The notes under the pieces are model-generated. The model did no database searches and was not told the DNA's origin. It worked only from the letters and a program-made list of their open reading frames with translations. Both the position numbers and the translations under genes were made by a program. A stretch of DNA of 64,000 nucleotides. Source: a virus. Below, piece after piece: positions 28,379 through 35,136 of this stretch (the stretch's first letter is position 1; each line of letters begins with the position of its first letter). Location: the IMG/VR virus record IMGVR_UViG_3300031539_000007, positions 1 to 64,000 of that record, one strand, 5' to 3'.

Positions 28379-28735
28379 CTATGCCTTTACAGTAACTATC
28401 AACGTCCTCTCCGCGAGTTGGTTTACACCAGACGCGGCGCTCTCACTCCACAGCTTCACGAAGCGCGACCCCGCTACCCCCGCTGGCGCTGCGAAGGACG
28501 CGCTGATTGCCGGGCCGTCTATCTCTAGCAGTGCAGCAGCGGCGTCGTACAATGGGGTGAATGTTCCGCCAGAGGTCGTGCTTACGTGGAAGCCAACGTC
28601 GGCGGCAGTCCACTCTGCGGGGAACGTTACTATCATCGTTGAGTAAAACGAGAAATCGAATGCGTCAGACAATGCTGCCCCATTCGCAATCGTTGCTGTA
28701 ATTACGTCCGACCGCCTGAACATTCTACCGCTCAT
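28379..28735 (-). CDS. Small structural paralogue A
   Basis: This 118-residue protein begins MSGRMFRRSDVITATIA and ends ERTLIVTVKA. It has the same fold pattern as its downstream paralogue and nearly identical length, but diverges in the loop residues (TSGGTFTPLYDAAAALLE versus TLAGTFTPLYDSEAVLVE). It overlaps the end of the coiled-coil membrane protein gene by 11 bases. A virion decoration or spacer role is inferred. Confidence 0.65.
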   Translation of the reverse strand: MSGRMFRRSDVITATIANGAALSDAFDFSFYSTMIVTFPAEWTAADVGFHVSTTSGGTFTPLYDAAAALLEIDGPAISASFAAPAGVAGSRFVKLWSESAASGVNQLAERTLIVTVKA

Positions 28736-29231
28736 TTTTCACCTCGCGTGTTAATATGAAATCATCGAAACCAACTGGGTCAAATTTTGGCATTTCCCCT
28801 CTCCCGTTCATAACTTGCTTGATGAGCACGCGGATGCCTGCCAGTAGATATTCTATGTATTGCTGTAGCTTGCGTGCAGTATTGGCGCGTTCTACATCTC
28901 GGAGTTCAAGTTCTGTGATGCGGGTTTCTTGAATATCCAGTCGCCTTTTCTGTGCGATGAGGCTATATTCCTGCGCCTCAATTCGTTTCTCTTGGACGGT
29001 TATCAAGGCGCACTGTTTGTCGATCATGGCGTCCTGTTTCTCGATGCGCGACCCTTGCTTTTCAAGCCACCTATTGGCGCGCTCGTCGAGCATCGCGCCC
29101 ATGTCAGACTCGATCTTTCTTGCCTCGGCTTGCTCTTTGAGCAGCGAGGATTTGTCGCGCCGCCATTGCCGGTAAACACCAAGCAGGGAGACAACAATCG
29201 CTGCCCACGGAAGAATTTCAGCGAACTGCAT
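28725..29231 (-). CDS. Membrane-anchored coiled-coil protein (spanin- or holin-accessory-like)
   Basis: The 168-residue protein has a single N-terminal membrane segment (ILPWAAIVVSLLGVY, about residues 5-20). It is followed by about 95 residues of charged coiled coil (KEQAEARKIES, QEKRIEAQEYSLIAQKRRLDIQETRITELE) and an acidic end. This is the plan of an i-spanin-like or holin-accessory protein. It overlaps the small membrane protein at 29218 by 14 bases. The pairing suggests a lysis role, although the main endolysin and a better holin candidate are at 48.7-52.4 kb. A tail-associated membrane role is an alternative. Confidence 0.5.
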   Translation of the reverse strand: MQFAEILPWAAIVVSLLGVYRQWRRDKSSLLKEQAEARKIESDMGAMLDERANRWLEKQGSRIEKQDAMIDKQCALITVQEKRIEAQEYSLIAQKRRLDIQETRITELELRDVERANTARKLQQYIEYLLAGIRVLIKQVMNGRGEMPKFDPVGFDDFILTREVKNER

Positions 29232-29493
29232 TTTTCACCGCCGTTTTGTAGATCGCAATGCTCAATAGCACTAACAGATTAAGAACGCCCAGCCAAGCAT
29301 TAAAGTGGTTCAGTTCCGCATTACTGAGATTACCAAAGTAACAGTACCCATAGAAAACCAGCACCAAAATTGCGTATGCAATCGGCCCGTAGGTCAGATA
29401 TACCCAGCTACGGCTTGTCCGTGCTAGTATGTAGTAGGCCACGATGACCGCCACGGATAATATGATTCGTGCATAGCGCGTAATCTCTATCAT
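29218..29493 (-). CDS. Small multi-membrane protein, holin-like
   Basis: The 91-residue protein is almost entirely hydrophobic with about three membrane segments (ILSVAVIVAYYILA, YGPIAYAILVLVFYGYCYF, WLGVLNLLVLLSIAIY) and a short basic C-terminus (KTAVKNAVR). Size and layout fit a class I holin. It shares an overlap with the coiled-coil protein and with the glycosyltransferase upstream. A second holin-like gene exists at 52135-52377, so either could be the true one. Confidence 0.5.
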   Translation of the reverse strand: MIEITRYARIILSVAVIVAYYILARTSRSWVYLTYGPIAYAILVLVFYGYCYFGNLSNAELNHFNAWLGVLNLLVLLSIAIYKTAVKNAVR

Positions 29494-30194
29494 TGTTTAA
29501 CTTGCCACTCGCTTACTTTCATAAAGTCCTCAGTCGTTACCATTGCGGTTTTCAAGTGCCCGATGTGTAACGCCAAATCAATTGCTGGCCGATACCCGCA
29601 GTCTTGTGCCAGCTTGCAGAAGTACGTGTCCTCGCCTAGCTCTTCCCCGTGTCCACCAAACAAGTCGTCTTGCTTGGCAAACATTGTTTCCAGTACGTCC
29701 CTACGAATCAGAGTGCAGCCAAACCCAATCACGTCGAAGTCCACTACCGTATTGCCTAGTAGGTCGTAGCAGACAGGACTATTAACAACGGGGGCATTGT
29801 GCTCGACAAGCCAATCGCGCACGAATTGTGATTTGGAGTAGGTCTGCGTGCGCTCCACGTCATTCCACGCAAAGGCTACGGCTTCAGGGGCTTCGCGGCG
29901 CTTGAAGTACAACGCCCCGACGATGGGCAACTCATGTTTGAGTAGCCGCCATACGGTTTCTTGATGCAGCACGTTGTCAGAATCTACGAACAGTAAGTGG
30001 GTTGCGTCAGACTCCACAAAGTGTTTGGCAATCCCCTGGCGTCCCTGACGCACGTAGGTTGGCGTGTCGTAAGTCTCGGCTATCTTGATCCCGCGTGCCG
30101 CCAGCACGATCTGTGATTCCTTCACGGAGTCGGTGTGTTGCCAGAAGGCGAAACGCTCGCGGCAGGTTGCGTACATCACTTTCAATTGTCCCAT
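29490..30194 (-). CDS. GT-A type glycosyltransferase
   Basis: I place the start at ATG 30194 because AAGGAG precedes it by 7 bases and the predicted transcript start is about 30222. The frame runs further upstream but would begin before the promoter -10. The 234-residue product has the DxD pattern HLLFVDSDNVLH (about residues 70-81), a DVIGFGCTLIRRDVLETMF segment and GEELGEDTYFCKLAQDCGY, the acidic acceptor/catalytic region seen in GT-A enzymes. It is the first gene of the second virion transcription unit, ahead of the membrane, structural and Ser-rich genes. The 18-bp palindrome at 29928 lies inside it. Confidence 0.82.
   Translation of the reverse strand: MGQLKVMYATCRERFAFWQHTDSVKESQIVLAARGIKIAETYDTPTYVRQGRQGIAKHFVESDATHLLFVDSDNVLHQETVWRLLKHELPIVGALYFKRREAPEAVAFAWNDVERTQTYSKSQFVRDWLVEHNAPVVNSPVCYDLLGNTVVDFDVIGFGCTLIRRDVLETMFAKQDDLFGGHGEELGEDTYFCKLAQDCGYRPAIDLALHIGHLKTAMVTTEDFMKVSEWQVKQ
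29928..29945. repeat. 18-bp palindrome, variant copy
   Basis: CAACTCATGTTTGAGTAG has one arm change (T to A at position 2) and spacer TGTT. It is inside the glycosyltransferase gene and encodes LLKHEL. Confidence 0.65.
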
Positions 30195-30228
30195 TAGCAG
30201 CTCCTTTTCTAAAGGGTTGATTGTGTTT

Positions 30229-30262
30229 ATTATAGCACAAGCCAATAGTCGTGCTACCTTAA
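30229..30262 (-). promoter_or_regulatory. Late-type promoter of the GT / Ser-rich operon
   Basis: TTAAGGTAGCAC (starting at 30262 on the minus strand) is followed, 22 bases after TTAAGG, by a perfect TATAAT (30234-30229). It has the same box as the promoters at 11254, 34353, 37524 and 42970. A terminator hairpin ends just upstream. Confidence 0.75.
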
Positions 30263-30266
30263 CAAA

Positions 30267-30296
30267 CAGGCGACTCCTGATGTCAGAAGTCGCCTG
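30267..30296 (-). terminator. Intrinsic terminator of the capsid operon
   Basis: CAGGCGACT (30267-30275) pairs with AGTCGCCTG (30288-30296), 9 bp with a 12-base loop, and the minus strand continues with TTTGTT. It ends the capsid unit, and the next promoter begins a few bases beyond. Confidence 0.7.
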
Positions 30297-30320
30297 TGAT
30301 TTGTGTGTGCGTAGAGCGGA

Positions 30321-31325
30321 CTAGGTAATCATCTCTAAGAGCGAGCCGGACAGATCGACCGGTACAACGGCGGCCATATCCCCGTATAGCATGCCGCGAT
30401 CATTGGCATCCCAGGTCGTGGCCCCGATAGAACGGCAGCCGAACATCAGTAGCCGCTTGTCGTTCGGGTCAATACCAGCGGGCATAACGAAGGCCGAATC
30501 CATAGCCGTGCTCGCCAAGTTAATGAACTTGCAGTTCTCGAAAGTGGTGTAGCGGTCAATGTCGTAGATGGTCATCATCTCAACGAACGCTGCCCCTCCG
30601 TTGCCCGCCTTCATAGTGAAGCGGCAGTTCTCGAAAACGTTGCGCGTGGTGTGAAGAGAGCCTGTCCCGCCATTGAATAGCAGCCCAACCATTCCGGTCG
30701 CTGCCGCGACGGTATCAACTCCGATTGTACAGTCTACGAAGGTGTTCTCTGCGGCTGGGGCAGCCAAGTTTAAGCTCGCCCCGCCGTTGATGGCCTGGGT
30801 CGCGTTGCCCCCGCCTGCAAAGTGAACGTTTTCAAAGTAGTTGCGCAGCCCAGTGACCTTCACGTTAATCAGGTTGGTGGCGTCAGCACAGCCAGAAAAG
30901 ATGTAGAGATTTTTGAAGATACAACCATTCCCGCTGATCGTCAGCAAGGGCGAGAGGCCCGTTACCGTCGCGACTTCGTGGTGAACGCGCGCGCGCTGCG
31001 CAACGTGAGTCGGCGCACACAAACCAACATAGTGCGTATAGCTCTTTGACCAATCCAAAACCTCGGCGTCCATCGTTGCGCCAGTAGCTCCGCCGATATG
31101 ATACAAAACATCATTCTGATCGGCGGTCAATGCGGCGTAGCCAACAAGCAGCGATGCAAACGCAGTGGCGGGCGTTTTGCCGTCATTGGAGTCCGATCCA
31201 TTGGTGGGGTCAAGGAAATATTCGTCTCCCGCCCCGAAGTTGGCGCTGATACTCACGCCGCCCAACTTCATTTGAACGGCTTCTATATTAGCCGCATAAG
31301 TCTTCCCTTCCAACCAGTTAGGCAT
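30321..31325 (-). CDS. Right-handed beta-helix virion protein
   Basis: The 334-residue protein has a beta-helix, pectin-lyase-like pattern. DEYFLDPTNGSDSNDGKTPATAFASL at about 33-58 is the usual N-terminal signature. Regular rungs follow (NGCIFKNLYIFSGCADATNLINV, NYFENVHFAGGG, NTFVDCTIGVD, NVFENCRFTM, TTFENCKFINL). Such domains are found in tailspikes and head decorations. Here it is the last gene of the capsid unit, next to the capsid and finger proteins and far from the tail. A head fibre is therefore as likely as a tailspike, and sugar-active or sugar-binding ability is possible. Confidence 0.75.
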   Translation of the reverse strand: MPNWLEGKTYAANIEAVQMKLGGVSISANFGAGDEYFLDPTNGSDSNDGKTPATAFASLLVGYAALTADQNDVLYHIGGATGATMDAEVLDWSKSYTHYVGLCAPTHVAQRARVHHEVATVTGLSPLLTISGNGCIFKNLYIFSGCADATNLINVKVTGLRNYFENVHFAGGGNATQAINGGASLNLAAPAAENTFVDCTIGVDTVAAATGMVGLLFNGGTGSLHTTRNVFENCRFTMKAGNGGAAFVEMMTIYDIDRYTTFENCKFINLASTAMDSAFVMPAGIDPNDKRLLMFGCRSIGATTWDANDRGMLYGDMAAVVPVDLSGSLLEMIT

Positions 31326-31327
31326 TT

Positions 31328-31603
31328 TTATTTCTCCTTATGTACGTTGTTCCCGTGAACTTCTAGCAAAGCGTGATTCAGAAATGTTGCTCCACACTCT
31401 GCGCATTTTGGCAAACTGTGGGGATCGCCATCGAACGGGTCTGTGTAGCGTCCAAGTTTTGGTTTCCCGTCGATTTTCAATCCCCACAGCAAGTCGTCGT
31501 TACGCATTCCTTTAAGCTGGAATACCTCACCGATGTCACGGGGTTTACCGGCATAGCCGTACCTCTTCCGCGCAACTACCCACTTCCCGGTGTAAGCTCC
31601 CAT
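31328..31603 (-). CDS. Small C2H2 zinc-finger protein behind the capsid gene
   Basis: In this 91-residue protein, residues about 66-87 read CAECGATFLNHALLEVHGNNVH, a C-x2-C-x12-H-x4-H classical finger. The N-terminal 60 residues are basic and strand-rich (GKWVVARKRYGYAGKPRDIGEVFQL). It lies 5 bases downstream of the capsid gene without a clear ribosome site, so coupling is likely. A DNA-, capsid- or RNA-binding role in assembly is possible; function is unknown. Confidence 0.65.
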   Translation of the reverse strand: MGAYTGKWVVARKRYGYAGKPRDIGEVFQLKGMRNDDLLWGLKIDGKPKLGRYTDPFDGDPHSLPKCAECGATFLNHALLEVHGNNVHKEK

Positions 31604-31608
31604 TGTTG

Positions 31609-32580
31609 TTAGTCTACGATGTCGCTGAAGAACACGCCGAGATTGGCGTTGATTTGCTTGTTGTCGTAGTACGTGTTGACTTCAATGTACTCGCCACGCT
31701 TCTCGTCGTTGCGGTACTTGCGCACTGCCTGCATCTCGTTGCCGACTCCCGCGATGCGCCACACGAATGTGTAGCCCGCCGATGTCTGCCAGATACTTGG
31801 AGACGTGGGGGTGTAGAGCAACAGAGCGTCATCGTCCCAGTTGGAAGTGTAAGCCACCGATGCTTCGGCAACACCTTCCGCCGTGGCGGTGTACAGGTTT
31901 GCTCCAACCAACAGGCTGTCAACGTCGAACAACGCCTTCAGCAAGTCTTCGGAAGCAATCCCGCGCTCCGTGTACTTAATGCGGTCAAGCACATCTGGGT
32001 GATCCATCAACCTGTCGCGGGTCATATTGCCCAGGACAAGCTTGTTGGCATAGCGCGCAACGTAGTTGAAGACCGTGCGCTTATATTTGCGGATGTCCTC
32101 AATGGGGGTGGATGTCCCATAGTCAGACCACTTGGTAACTGTCGTTCCGCCAGTCACGTCAGTAGTCCACTTGGACAGCGCCCAGAAGTTGCTGACGAAG
32201 TTGCGCTCTCGCTGAATCCTCAACGCCTGGTCAACCAACAGCGCGCCATCCCTATCAGAGTTGAACGGGTTGTCTTCGTTGACGCGCCGCTCGTCAGAGA
32301 TAAAGTGCCTGCCGTGATACAGCTTGCACAGGTATGTCATCGAGGTTGTGACCTTGTATCCGATCTCAGGGGCAACGTCGCCCTCTGCGCCGGGAGTGCT
32401 CAGGTCATTGCGGAAAAAGTGCGACTGATCGACCTGGGGGATAATGTCGGTTTGTTTATCGACAAGCACCACCGGGAAGATTTGGTCGGCAATATAGTAT
32501 TCATTTGTCGTACCCACCAGAACATTGGTGAGCATTTTGTCAACGTGGACATCACTTGCTAGGGGCATTCTCATAGCCAT
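31609..32580 (-). CDS. Major capsid protein
   Basis: This 323-residue protein lies downstream of protease/scaffold and decoration genes, the standard order. The text matches Mu-like/HK97-fold major capsid proteins: an N-terminal MPLASDVHVDKMLTNVLVG, then YYIADQIFPVVLVDKQTDIIPQ, HFFRNDLSTPGAEG and KLYHGRHFISDERRV. The helical E-loop/P-domain part includes QALRIQRERNFVSNFWALSK. The second ATG (MAMRMPL) is possible, but AGGAG is about 10 bases before the first. It should be the most abundant head protein. Confidence 0.88.
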   Translation of the reverse strand: MAMRMPLASDVHVDKMLTNVLVGTTNEYYIADQIFPVVLVDKQTDIIPQVDQSHFFRNDLSTPGAEGDVAPEIGYKVTTSMTYLCKLYHGRHFISDERRVNEDNPFNSDRDGALLVDQALRIQRERNFVSNFWALSKWTTDVTGGTTVTKWSDYGTSTPIEDIRKYKRTVFNYVARYANKLVLGNMTRDRLMDHPDVLDRIKYTERGIASEDLLKALFDVDSLLVGANLYTATAEGVAEASVAYTSNWDDDALLLYTPTSPSIWQTSAGYTFVWRIAGVGNEMQAVRKYRNDEKRGEYIEVNTYYDNKQINANLGVFFSDIVD

Positions 32581-32594
32581 TTATTCATATCTCC

Positions 32595-32978
32595 TTATGC
32601 GCCTCGCCCACCGGGAGCCACACTCATCTCTCCGATCTCGTTAGTGTCCCCACCGACAATGCAAACGCCGACGAGATAGGTTGTCGTGTCTGTACCAGGT
32701 GTCTGCGTGACGGCGCGCCCGCTGGTATCAGTCGTTAAACTTGCCCCAGCCGCGACGGTATCCCCAAAAATAACCTTGGAATGTCCTGCCACCCGCACGC
32801 TAACCGCAGCGCCGGTCGTCCCGCCAACCTGGATAACGCCCAGTAGCTTTTCCGTAACCGCGTCCGCCATATCCACCGTGTTATCTGTTGAGGACGCCGT
32901 ACCAAGATACCACTGCTTGGCACTCAGGTCGTCGAGGGCCAACATCGAAATATCGAACCCTTCAAATTGTTTTGCCAT
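32595..32978 (-). CDS. Capsid decoration (cement) protein
   Basis: The 127-residue protein has the Gly/Thr/Val-rich strand pattern of the DUF2190-type cement proteins: KLLGVIQVGGTTGAAVSVRVAGHSKVIFGDTVAAGASLTTDTSGRAV and TTTYLVGVCIVGGDTNE. These small beta-proteins bind capsid surfaces as trimers or pentamers. It is directly upstream of the capsid gene, as usual. Confidence 0.75.
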   Translation of the reverse strand: MAKQFEGFDISMLALDDLSAKQWYLGTASSTDNTVDMADAVTEKLLGVIQVGGTTGAAVSVRVAGHSKVIFGDTVAAGASLTTDTSGRAVTQTPGTDTTTYLVGVCIVGGDTNEIGEMSVAPGGRGA

Positions 32979-32981
32979 CGT

Positions 32982-34310
32982 TTATTTCTCCTTAGAAACT
33001 TTCGCGCTGTACTCACGGTACAGATCAGCGTTTTGTTCATTGACCTTCACGAGCGCCTGCGCGTAGGGGATGCTTTTTTCCTGCGCCATCTCGCGCGCCA
33101 GTTGTTCTAGCTTGCTCGCTGGATCAGCCCGGTCTTGCCCGTCGTGACCCTTCTCAGAAAACAGTGCCGCTGTGTCAACCTGGCTCTGCAACGCCTTGAT
33201 AGTTGCAATGAACTTACCGTAGTGATCTTTGTTGTCACTGCCGTCAGCGTCATTGAGCCACATCAGTTCGTCGCCGTAATCTTCAGACAACTTCAATTCC
33301 TGCGCGGTCTCGGCAAACTGTAACTTGCGTTTCTCTAGCCGCTCTTGTGCCACGGCTTCCTCAGCCAACCGCACTTGCTCTGCGTATTGCTTCAGTTCGT
33401 CCGTGGCCTTCACTTGCGCTTCCTGGAGCGCGGCGATCTCGGCATCTTTCTGCGCAATAGCCTCGGCGTATTTTTCTGCGGCTGCGACATCTGCCAGATT
33501 GCCCATATCCTTGATTTCTTTTTCAGGCATAGTTTTTTCCTCCACTTGTTTTGGTTCCATATCAGCGAACAACTTCTCGATTCTGGCCTTTAGTTCTGGC
33601 CTTGTCGTTGCTAGACGCACAAGTTCCTCGGTTAATTGTTGCTGACCGTCTTCCGTATCTTCGTAATTTACAATATTACCGTCTTCAAAAATAGCCGTGC
33701 CGCGTCCCAGTCGCGGGCGTGGCGTGATGGCAATTCCAAGCGCCACATTGTTATAAGTTTTGCCATCGTACACGCCAGTATAATCTTCCCAACATACTTC
33801 TGGCGATGCGTACTTATAACCTTTCTTTGCGAATTCTTCTAGCGCCCCGTCGCGGAAAGACGGCTTCCATTCAACTCGGTCTGCTTCAATTCGCAAATCG
33901 GCAATATGCCCATAAATTCCGAGTTCGTCCTTGTGTAATGTGTCGATTGGCAACTCATAGTCAGGGACGCTATTTTTGAAATTGCTAACCATTTCAATAC
34001 CATCATTGATCGTGAAGTCTTTCTTGTACCCCTGATGGTAAATCTCGCGGAACGGGAAATATAGATACCACTTGTCTTCGGCGAGATCGGCGAACGGCAC
34101 CATGAATCTTCCCTCTTCCATCTTCGCTACCCACTTGCCGTCTTTCTTCTCGTAGTCCCGCTCGACAATCCCCCAGGCAATTTTGAAAGCGGCGCTCTCG
34201 TCTTTGCCTGCTTCGAGTTGTTCGTTCACACGATGCATGAATAGCGTCTGTGCCGCTTTGGGCAGTACCTTAGTTTGTTCTGGTAGTTCAGAAATGTTTT
34301 TGTATGGCAT
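32982..34310 (-). CDS. ChaB-like domain / head-maturation protease / scaffold fusion
   Basis: Of 442 residues, 1-62 (KNISELPEQTKVLPKAAQTLFMHRVNEQLEAGKDESAAFKIAWGIVERDYEKKDGKW) resemble the ChaB family. About 65-240 look like a Mu gpI-type protease: FPFREIYHQGYKKDFTINDGIEMVSNFK, YELPIDTLHKDELGIYGHIADL (His), KYASPEVCWED and VALGIAITPRPRLGR. About 275-360 are a Glu/Ala coiled coil with scaffold character, and the C-terminal third is helical. The start is ATG 34310, which coincides with the predicted transcript start (-10 at 34318-34323), so this mRNA is probably leaderless. The product should build and mature the procapsid. Confidence 0.78.
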   Translation of the reverse strand: MPYKNISELPEQTKVLPKAAQTLFMHRVNEQLEAGKDESAAFKIAWGIVERDYEKKDGKWVAKMEEGRFMVPFADLAEDKWYLYFPFREIYHQGYKKDFTINDGIEMVSNFKNSVPDYELPIDTLHKDELGIYGHIADLRIEADRVEWKPSFRDGALEEFAKKGYKYASPEVCWEDYTGVYDGKTYNNVALGIAITPRPRLGRGTAIFEDGNIVNYEDTEDGQQQLTEELVRLATTRPELKARIEKLFADMEPKQVEEKTMPEKEIKDMGNLADVAAAEKYAEAIAQKDAEIAALQEAQVKATDELKQYAEQVRLAEEAVAQERLEKRKLQFAETAQELKLSEDYGDELMWLNDADGSDNKDHYGKFIATIKALQSQVDTAALFSEKGHDGQDRADPASKLEQLAREMAQEKSIPYAQALVKVNEQNADLYREYSAKVSKEK

Positions 34311-34317
34311 TGTTTAT

Positions 34318-34353
34318 ATTATCCTGTATAAGAAAGACAAGTAGCAACCTTAA
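34318..34353 (-). promoter_or_regulatory. Late-type promoter of the capsid operon
   Basis: TTAAGGTTGCTACTTGTC (from 34353 on the minus strand) is identical to the first 18 bases of the promoter at 11219-11254. A GATAAT -10 (34323-34318) follows 24 bases after TTAAGG. Transcription from about 34311 would begin at the ATG at 34310. Confidence 0.7.
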
Positions 34354-34553
34354 ACGATTGTGATGATTTCGTTGGCGTCAGCTTCTTGTAGCATCTCTAG
34401 CACCTGCGGGGCAGAGATACGCCACATCTTCACTGGCCGTTTCCCGTGGAACTGCACCATCACAGTCTCATAACCGCTGCCCATTTCAAGATGCTCTAAC
34501 AGCGGCAGGTAACGTACTAACAAAGTGCGCACAGTTTCAGCGTCGAGTTTCAC
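34350..34553 (-). CDS. Small protein of unknown function
   Basis: This 67-residue protein starts at GTG 34553. Its start overlaps the stop of the HAD gene (GTGA) and a GGGAGG ribosome site lies 5 bases upstream. The track-like upstream ATG would be inside the HAD gene. It contains a helix (VRTLLVRYLPLLEHLEMGSGYETVMVQF) and ends EANEIITIV-like. I see no known motif. Its stop overlaps the late promoter box at 34353. Confidence 0.5.
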   Translation of the reverse strand: MKLDAETVRTLLVRYLPLLEHLEMGSGYETVMVQFHGKRPVKMWRISAPQVLEMLQEADANEIITIV

Positions 34554-35050
34554 AGTAGCCTCCCTAATAGTTCCGCCCATCCAGTAACCCTAATGGCTTT
34601 TGATGCGCGGAATAGATTGTATGGCTGACTAAAAAGATATGTGGCGCAATCCAGCTTCGCTAATACGTCGGGGTTGTCGTCAACGAATATGTCTATGCCC
34701 AGCCGCCGTACCTCAACTTCTTTCGAGAGCACGGTTCTTAGCGGAGCTTGGATACCATACACCCTAAGCCACTCTGATGATGGCTGGTATAGGTACGCGG
34801 GCCTGGAAGTCACATAGACTATCTTTGTCCCCAACGCCAGCAACTTCGCAATACTCTCTGTCGCCCCTGGGATCGGCCTCATCCGCGCGTAGGTCGCTTG
34901 GTGATGAAAGAATGATGCTAGGATGTCATCGGATACGTGCGGATACATCTCCTCGAACGAGTATGCTTGCGGGCAGGCAGGCTCTCCAAACGCGCGCCTT
35001 GCCGCCCCTAGTAGATCACAGACCACGCCATCAAGGTCTAGCCCGATCAT
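34550..35050 (-). CDS. HAD-family phosphatase (5'-nucleotidase-like)
   Basis: With start ATG 35050 (an ATGA overlap with the small membrane peptide) it is 166 residues. The HAD motifs are plain: DLDGVV (D5 and D7), TSRP (about 81-84) and VDDNPD (about 123-128). The core is short, typical of small HAD 5'-nucleotidase/phosphatases without a large cap. It may hydrolyse nucleoside monophosphates or sugar phosphates. Its place between portal and capsid genes is unusual. A role in the nucleotide pool or in sugar metabolism of the virion cassette is possible but unproven. Confidence 0.82.
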   Translation of the reverse strand: MIGLDLDGVVCDLLGAARRAFGEPACPQAYSFEEMYPHVSDDILASFFHHQATYARMRPIPGATESIAKLLALGTKIVYVTSRPAYLYQPSSEWLRVYGIQAPLRTVLSKEVEVRRLGIDIFVDDNPDVLAKLDCATYLFSQPYNLFRASKAIRVTGWAELLGRLL

Positions 35051-35136
35051 CTCAAAAACAGGGCCAGTAGGATTGTGAGTGTATATGTCCCGAAGAATAG
35101 TAACACTGCTAATGTTTGTTTCTTGTCGGAGGCCAT
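35047..35136 (-). CDS. 29-residue membrane peptide between portal and HAD genes
   Basis: MASDKKQTLAVLLFFGTYTL, followed by TILLALFLR, starts at ATG 35136 as a TGATG overlap with the portal stop. It ends TGA at 35047, overlapping the HAD ATG. One membrane segment of about 20 residues is preceded by a lysine pair. It would be a small single-pass membrane protein with N-terminus in the cytosol. The double overlap argues for real translation. Confidence 0.6.
   Translation of the reverse strand: MASDKKQTLAVLLFFGTYTLTILLALFLR

Noticed and set aside
29490-30245. Longer glycosyltransferase start at 30245
   Set aside because: It would begin upstream of the -10 element at 30229-30234; ATG 30194 has AAGGAG and fits the promoter.
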